In this document: positions 30,030 through 35,171 of the stretch, in pieces
Numbering within the stretch: position 1 is the first letter of the stretch
Layout of the letters: each line of letters begins with the position of its first letter
Source of the DNA: Chromera velia
Lineage: Eukaryota > Sar > Chromeraceae
Assembly: GCA_018398765.1 (NCBI GenBank)
Contig: JAHBMJ010001137.1
Coordinates: 1-35,171 of the forward strand
Reading direction: 5' to 3'
Length of the DNA stretch: 35,171 nt
Notes under the pieces: model-generated
Seen by the model: only the letters and a program-made list of their open reading frames with translations
Database searches by the model: none
What the model was told of the DNA's origin: nothing
Made by a program: the position numbers and the translations under genes

Positions 30030-30650
30030 ACTTCATCCATCCATCGAATGGCATCCATCTATCCATCCATCCATCCATCTATCTATCCATCGAATGTCAT
30101 CGATCCATCCATCTATCCCTCCTCACTCGATTATTCTACCCATTCATCCTTCACTCACTCCATCCATCAATCCATCAATCCATCAATCCATCAATCCATC
30201 CATCCATCCATCCATCAATCTATCAATCTATCAATCTATCAATCCATCAATCCATCCATCCATCTATCTATTAATCCATCCCTCAGTCACTCCCTCACTC
30301 CATCCACCCATCCATCCATCCCTTATCACTCCATCACTCCATCACTCCATCCATCTCTCCTCACTCCATCACTCCATCCATCCATCCCTCACTCACTCCA
30401 TCAATTAATCCATCCCTCACTTACTCCATCCATCCATCCATCCATCCATCCATCCATCCCTCACTCCATCCATCCATTGATTTATCCATCCAATGCCATC
30501 CATGTATCCATCCATCCATCCCTCAGTTACTCTCTCACTCCATCCATCTATCCATCCATCCCTCAGCCACTTTCTCACTCTATCCACTCATCTATCCCTC
30601 TTCACTCCATCATTCTATGCATGTATCCATCGATCCCTCACTTACTTCAT
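30030..30650. repeat. (ATCC)n tetranucleotide array
   Basis: About 620 bp of CATC/CATT units with CACTC and CAAT variants. Long plus-strand frames of His-Pro-Ser-Ile are a consequence of the repeat and not proteins. The array abuts the exon-like segment at 29858-30000. Confidence 0.92.
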
Positions 30651-32300
30651 CCATCTATAACCTCAGTTGTGACTGATCTTTCCAAATCTCAGTTCGCACA
30701 TATTGATATCCTGGTCGATGCGGTCGCTTCTGAAGCTCCTACTAGGTAGCATAAAACGAAGAGACAGCACTATAGAAAGACGATCCTACTGTTCATTTGC
30801 CCTGTTCTAGTGGATTGACACAAAAGCACCAACACTCTGTGATACAGTTCTTTCATCTGTACGTCTACATATATCTTTATTTGCATGAGTGGCCTTTGTG
30901 GTGTGGATCATGTATGCCGGGGTCGTTCACTGTACACGGTGCATAGAACGCTGCATGCAGCGGGCCCTGGCATCCGCGAGTCATGCTCACGCACGCACCC
31001 CGGTCCCGGTCGCGACGTCGTCGTCGACGGGCAGGCCTAATATATACATATATATATTTTTTTATATCTTTATACGTTTACATATATAAGGAGTGTGCCA
31101 TTTTTTAAAAAATCATAAAATACTTCTCTCGTTGGAGATGGTCGTTAACAGACTCATTTGGCATCTTTTATCTAAAAATATGTTTAAAAAAATATTTTAA
31201 GTTCAGTTATATTTAGTCATAATTTAGTCATGAAAAATTACTTAAGAAAAAAATGGTGAATAGGCATTCACAAGTTGATTCACTAAAAAATTCATCGGGC
31301 TCTAAAAATTTTTTTATATTGTATATGGCCAATCTGGGTAGCTAAACGTGTTCTTTGATCAAAACTAAACCATACAAACCACTTTTGGACTCTTTATGCT
31401 TTATAGTTCACAAAAAAAACATGTTCATATTTTACTCATATTTGTGTCATATTTTAAAAATATTATAATATTTACTCATATTTACTCATATTTAATAAAA
31501 GTTTTATAGGATATAGCTCTCAGATATTAGATGAACCTTTAATACTGTCTTAAGCACTCCGGGTATAAAACATGATATTATGATGATAAAAGTTTGGTGA
31601 GATTCTTTGTAGCCGCTTAATTCGTCAATAACTTGAAGTTTCAGTCTGTCTAGTAGTGTCTGTGTATTTCCAACTCATGCTAGTAGTAATGTGAGTATGT
31701 ACTCTAGTGTATGATTAAGTAATAATGATGTCGATTCAGCTTGCACCTACATATCAAACATTGGCCTCATATACTTGCGTGACTTCGAAAGGACTGCTTC
31801 AATCTGTGTTCGATTTACAAATTCATCTCTTCTATGTTTCATGAATTCTCTTTTGAAACCAAGCAGGGTCCCTGATCAATCAACAGATCCATTTTGTCTT
31901 ATACCTGCCAGTGTCTTTCTCCAACTCATCACCGTCTGCTTTTTTTTCATTCTCAACACAAATGGGGAGGGAAACTTAACAATTTTTATGTTATGTGTCA
32001 GCTCGTCGGTCGATAAAAAACTGAACAGCAAATGAATTGAGTTCAAAATCCTATCTGGGTTCAAACTTGATTGACGACATAGAAGGAGGCTCAAAATAAT
32101 TAGTGCAGTGCTTACTGAAAGGACAAAGCTTTGGCTTTATGAGCCTTGCACGAAAGCATGCAGACGTACAACTCAAGCATGCAAGAAGTCCCTGCGCAAA
32201 TATAGAAACAAGACAAACACGGATCCAAAGAAAGAGTAAAAGGCAATGTGTCCCTTCCCAGTTTATTCGAGAGGGACCTTTCATGCAACATAAAAAAACT
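30650..32300. other. Gene-free interval with a GC-rich island and AT-rich repeats
   Basis: A short GC-rich patch at 30955-31036 (GGTCCCGGTCGCGACGTCG) stands out against AT-rich surroundings. The right inverted-repeat arm lies at 31410-31514. The rest is AT-rich without supported exons. Confidence 0.4.
31410..31514 (-). repeat. AT-rich inverted repeat, right arm
   Basis: Reverse complement resembles 28775-28862 (see that entry). It also carries tandem TTTACTCATA units (31479-31491). The pair encloses about 2.7 kb that includes two exon-like segments and the ATCC array. Confidence 0.5.
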
Positions 32301-32301
32301 C

Positions 32302-32397
32302 TTCTCCCTCCAAGATTTCGGACAGAGCACCCACTTTTGTGTCCGCCACTCCCTCCACAATGGGCGTTCCGTTCCCCCTGCCCCCAACCTCTTCTCA
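32302..32397 (+). repeat. Diverged duplicated segment, copy 1
   Basis: Shares TCGGACAG, then CCACTCCCTCCAC, then GTTCCCCCTGCCCCC spacing with 32816-32911, at an offset of 514 bp and with many substitutions. The purpose is unclear; both copies are C-rich on the plus strand. Confidence 0.5.
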
Positions 32398-32700
32398 CAT
32401 AGAAGAGAAAGCGGGCTGTTGCGCCTCTCCGATTTCTATACCTCCCTCTTGACTCTTGATGTAGGGAGGGAGGGCATGCCTGTTTGATATTTCTATGCAT
32501 GATTGTTTTTTGGCCACGCATCCAAGACTCTCACGGTTTCATGTATTGATGCATGGATACTGTGCTTCTCCCGAGACTTCCAGCAAATTCATTCGAACTT
32601 GATCCCCTCCCTCCTTCCGTCCCTTAGCAGGTTCACTTCTCTCTTTCTGGAGCTTTAGTCTTCCCCCCTTCCCACACATCCACGCCAGAGGCCCCCTCAA

Positions 32701-32799
32701 GGTCCAACCCCTCAGGGACACCAGACTTGCCATGGTCCAACCCCTCAGGGATACCAGACTTGCCAGGGTCCAACCCCTCAGGGACACCAAACTTGCCAT
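32701..32799. repeat. Three tandem 33-bp repeats
   Basis: Three exact-length units (32701-32733, 32734-32766, 32767-32799) start GGTCCAACCCCTCAGGGA and differ at three or four positions. The length is a multiple of three. Read on the minus strand they encode 11-residue units of the type GKSGVPEGLDH within a 99-codon frame (32633-32932) that has no recognisable domain. A coding minisatellite is possible but the exon context was not established. Confidence 0.85.
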
Positions 32800-33219
32800 G
32801 GCCTACGAAAGAAGTCTCTTCCCCCGGGTTGTCGGACAGTGCGCCCAGTCTGGTATCAGCCACCCCCTCCACGATAAGAGTTCTGTCCCCCCTGCCCCCC
32901 CCCTCTCCCTGCACAGAGGCTGCACATTGCAAAGGTTGGCGAGAAATAAGAGAGAGAACAGGTCGGAGGGGTATAAAAAATCTTTTTGGGAACAGATAAA
33001 CAGAGAAAAAACAAACCAGATCAAGAAAGCAACAGAAGGATAGAGGAAGAAAAACTAGAAGGAACGCTGAAACGATTTTGAAAAGGCATTGAGACCCTCA
33101 CCATTGAGATGTGCATCGATCAGTGTGGAGTAGTGATCTGAAAGGGACAACCGATTCGACCTTGCAAAGATAAAAATGTCTGAAATCGCATTAATTTTGA
33201 TGCATCTGTCTTTGCGTAC

Positions 33220-34462
33220 AGACTGTCATGCTTGCGTAAGCGGTCCATCAGAACAGTTTTGTTTGGTGCTGCGTGGCGCAGGGATCTATATTTCAGCAGA
33301 TCCTGCAACTCTCTAGCCGTCATGCTGCTGTACCTGTCCGTCACGGTGAAGGATTCCTTCAAAGGCCTGCAGGAAAAGTCAGAAACGTACATGGGTGTTA
33401 GACTACGGAACCCAGGGGCCTAAGTTTCCTTTAATTGGAAGACTTTGTGGGCATTTCACACATGTAGAAAGAGCCCAAACTTGGAGAGAGAATGAAGATT
33501 TTCAATAGTCTTTTCAACCACTTTTTACAAGCGACCAGCATTTGTAAAGCGCAAAGACTCAAAGGCCGCACGCCTTCCTCTGAGCACTTCTGCATTCTTT
33601 GCCTCTTCTGTCACAAGATGCTGTACTTGTCAGATGCTCGGTCGGTCTTGGCACGACTGAGCACCTCATGTCTAATTCAATTTGCATGTCTACAGCACCT
33701 TCCAACATCCCTTTTAAGTCACTGAACATGCCATGCGTAAGTCAGTCAATGACCGTCAATTGCCAGACTGCGGGCCGAACTACTAAAGACAAAGACCAGT
33801 CAGGAATCAGCTGAGAGACTGTGAGACCAAACCACGAGTAGCTGAATGAAGAAACCAACAGGCACACCAAGTCAGAAAACGATCCACAGAGCAGGCAGAC
33901 CGGAAGGCCAATTTTCTGAAGGTCGCATCAGTCAGCAGATGGCCAACAGAGAGGCAAGCAAACGGACAAGTTACTGAATGCAGACACGAGTCAATGAACA
34001 AAAGGGCGAAGAGTTTACATGCATGCAGGCGTCAGGATGGAGCCAGGAGGTCAGCCTATCGCCGGATCCGAACCCGGAGCCGAGCAGACGAATCTGCCAC
34101 GACTTTCATCCAGGTCCCTACCAGGCAAAAGCACTATTATCACCCTCCTGCCTCACAAATATGCTTGGTTGCATAGCATATGGTCTTTTGAAAGCTTCAT
34201 AGAATCGTAAGTAGGAGGACAAGGAAAGAAAGCGCTGTATACCACTCGGATGAGAACGTGACAAGACAGAGAGAACCCACCTGGAAGTGAGTGGCAAACC
34301 CTTCTTGTTTTCCTCATCCTTGAGTGCTTTTTGCAGGATCCGTTTTTCCTCCTTTTCCGCCTGCAAGTAAATGCAAATGCATAAAGGATTTTGAAGTTGA
34401 ACAAAAGTCTCAAGAACAACCCATTCTGTTTGTAGGCTGTCATTTGTGGCTGCAGGAGCCAT
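33220..34462 (-). CDS. SAP-domain protein, 5' exons (3' end unresolved)
   Basis: The minus-strand start is ATG 34462 (MAPAATNDSLQTEW). Exon 34281-34360 (AEKEEKRILQKALKDEEN, acceptor TTACTTGCAG, donor CAG/GTGGGT) joins in phase 2 to exon 33220-33366. The first exon either splices out about 34420-34361 from a weak GTTGTT donor or reads straight through in frame. The third exon encodes SSMTARELQDLLKYRSLRHA followed by PNKTVLMDRLRKHD. This matches the SAP motif (helix with E-L-x-x-x-L, loop, then K-x-x-L-x-x-R-L), a DNA/RNA-binding module of chromatin, repair and RNA-processing proteins. After the donor-like CT/GTACGC at 33219 I could not find the next exon. Without splicing the frame runs to a stop at 33120. 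SAP call good; gene extent uncertain. Confidence 0.6.
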
Positions 34463-34604
34463 GGTTTTGAAATGTGTGTTGATGTGTGCAGTTAGTATGG
34501 GGAGAGTACATGTTGTGTGGCTCTTTGTCCCTCTCTCTGGACGTCCTTTCGCCATTCGGACACGATGGCTACCGGGTTTGGTCAATTGTTGATGATGATG
34601 ATGA

Positions 34605-34673
34605 ATGTGTGCATATATGAGTGAATGTGTGTATGTGTGTGTGTGTGTGTGTGTGCATGTGTGTGTGTGTATA

Positions 34674-34713
<40 letters not shown>

Positions 34714-34715
34714 TA

Positions 34716-34787
<72 letters not shown>

Positions 34788-34797
34788 TGTGTGTATA

Positions 34798-34841
<44 letters not shown>

Positions 34842-34864
34842 TGTATGTGTGTGTGTATGTATTG
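34605..34864. repeat. (GT)n microsatellite
   Basis: About 240 bp of GT with regular ATGTGT, GCATGT and ATATGTATAT interruptions. The interruption pattern TGTATATGTATATGTG occurs twice (about 34668 and 34793), suggesting internal duplication. All plus-strand Cys-Val frames here are artefacts. The following 300 bp to the window end show no coding. Confidence 0.92.
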
Positions 34865-35171
34865 TTAAGAGCTACAGGAAGCCCTCAGAATAGATAAAGG
34901 GAAGTGACACTAGTCAGGCTCCAGTGAGGCTCCAAGATGATCTAAGTATCCGAAGAGTCAGAGGTCAGGTTCCAGAAAATTCAATCTATAGCGCTAAGGT
35001 TGATTGCTTATCACTCAATTTCACGTCAATATCGAATGCAGATCTTCGCGTTTTTGCTCAAGTTTGGAGGTTGACTTCAGAAAGGCAATTCTAATAGTGT
35101 TGGACCTCCCGAGATGACCTATGACCTCGGAGATCCTCTCAGGGAAATCTAGATTTTGATTTTTCTTGCGT

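Noticed and set aside
29899-30749. Long plus-strand frames of His-Pro-Ser-Ile repeats
   Set aside because: They are direct translations of the (ATCC)n array in several frames at once; no start context, splice sites or non-repeat domain.
32701-32799. CRISPR-like array
   Set aside because: Units are contiguous with no spacers, only three copies, in a eukaryotic context: an ordinary minisatellite.
34605-34897. Cys-Val repeat frames at the right end
   Set aside because: Three overlapping frames of the same (GT)n microsatellite; not protein-coding.
1-35171. tRNA, rRNA or other structured RNA genes
   Set aside because: I looked for tRNA-like T-loop (GGTTCRANNCC) and conserved rRNA segments and saw none that I could support.

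Overview
The window reads as nuclear DNA of a protist with intron-rich genes. Coding exons are short (27 to 1037 nt). They are split by introns with GT donors that almost always end in TGCAG, and they are embedded in long microsatellites and AT-rich repeat blocks. The gene content (ankyrin-rich multidomain protein, secretory protein kinase with a Cys-rich insert, DWD-type HAD protein) and the splice-site style suggest an alveolate, most likely a chromerid such as Chromera. That is inference from style, not a database match. Gene models below were built by hand from splice signals and reading-phase continuity.

Layout. 173-451 (-): exon of a nucleoside-hydrolase-like paralogue. 452-1497: intergenic, with a CG-alternating tract. 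1498-8841 (+): a 13-exon gene that joins in phase throughout (964 aa). It has an N-terminal coiled region, about 8 ankyrin repeats, a Lys-rich linker, a HET/TIR-reminiscent module and a C-terminal LRR-like region. 9272-11549 (+): two-exon nucleoside-hydrolase-like gene (620 aa) homologous to the first exon. 11.7-13.4 kb: microsatellites and an AT-rich repeat block with a 183-bp direct duplication. 13630-14514 (-): uncertain single-exon ORF. 15016-17098 (+): three-exon secreted protein kinase (447 aa). 18929-20905 (+): five-exon HAD-like gene with an altered active site and no clear start. 20.9-27.5 kb: mostly non-coding, with a weak candidate gene at 25006-26368. 27538-28354: a non-autonomous DNA transposon with TA flanks. 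28.8-31.5 kb: AT-rich inverted repeats enclosing two minus-strand exon-like segments and a (ATCC)n array. 32.3-32.9 kb: tandem repeats. 33220-34462 (-): SAP-domain gene, 3' end unresolved. 34.6-34.86 kb: (GT)n.

The most interesting unit is the adjacent pair at 1.5-11.5 kb. An Ank/HET-like/LRR-like protein resembles self/non-self recognition architectures, and it sits 430 bp upstream of a putative N-glycosidic-bond hydrolase on the same strand. A second copy of that hydrolase domain lies on the other side in opposite orientation. A link to innate immunity or nucleotide depletion is hypothesis only.
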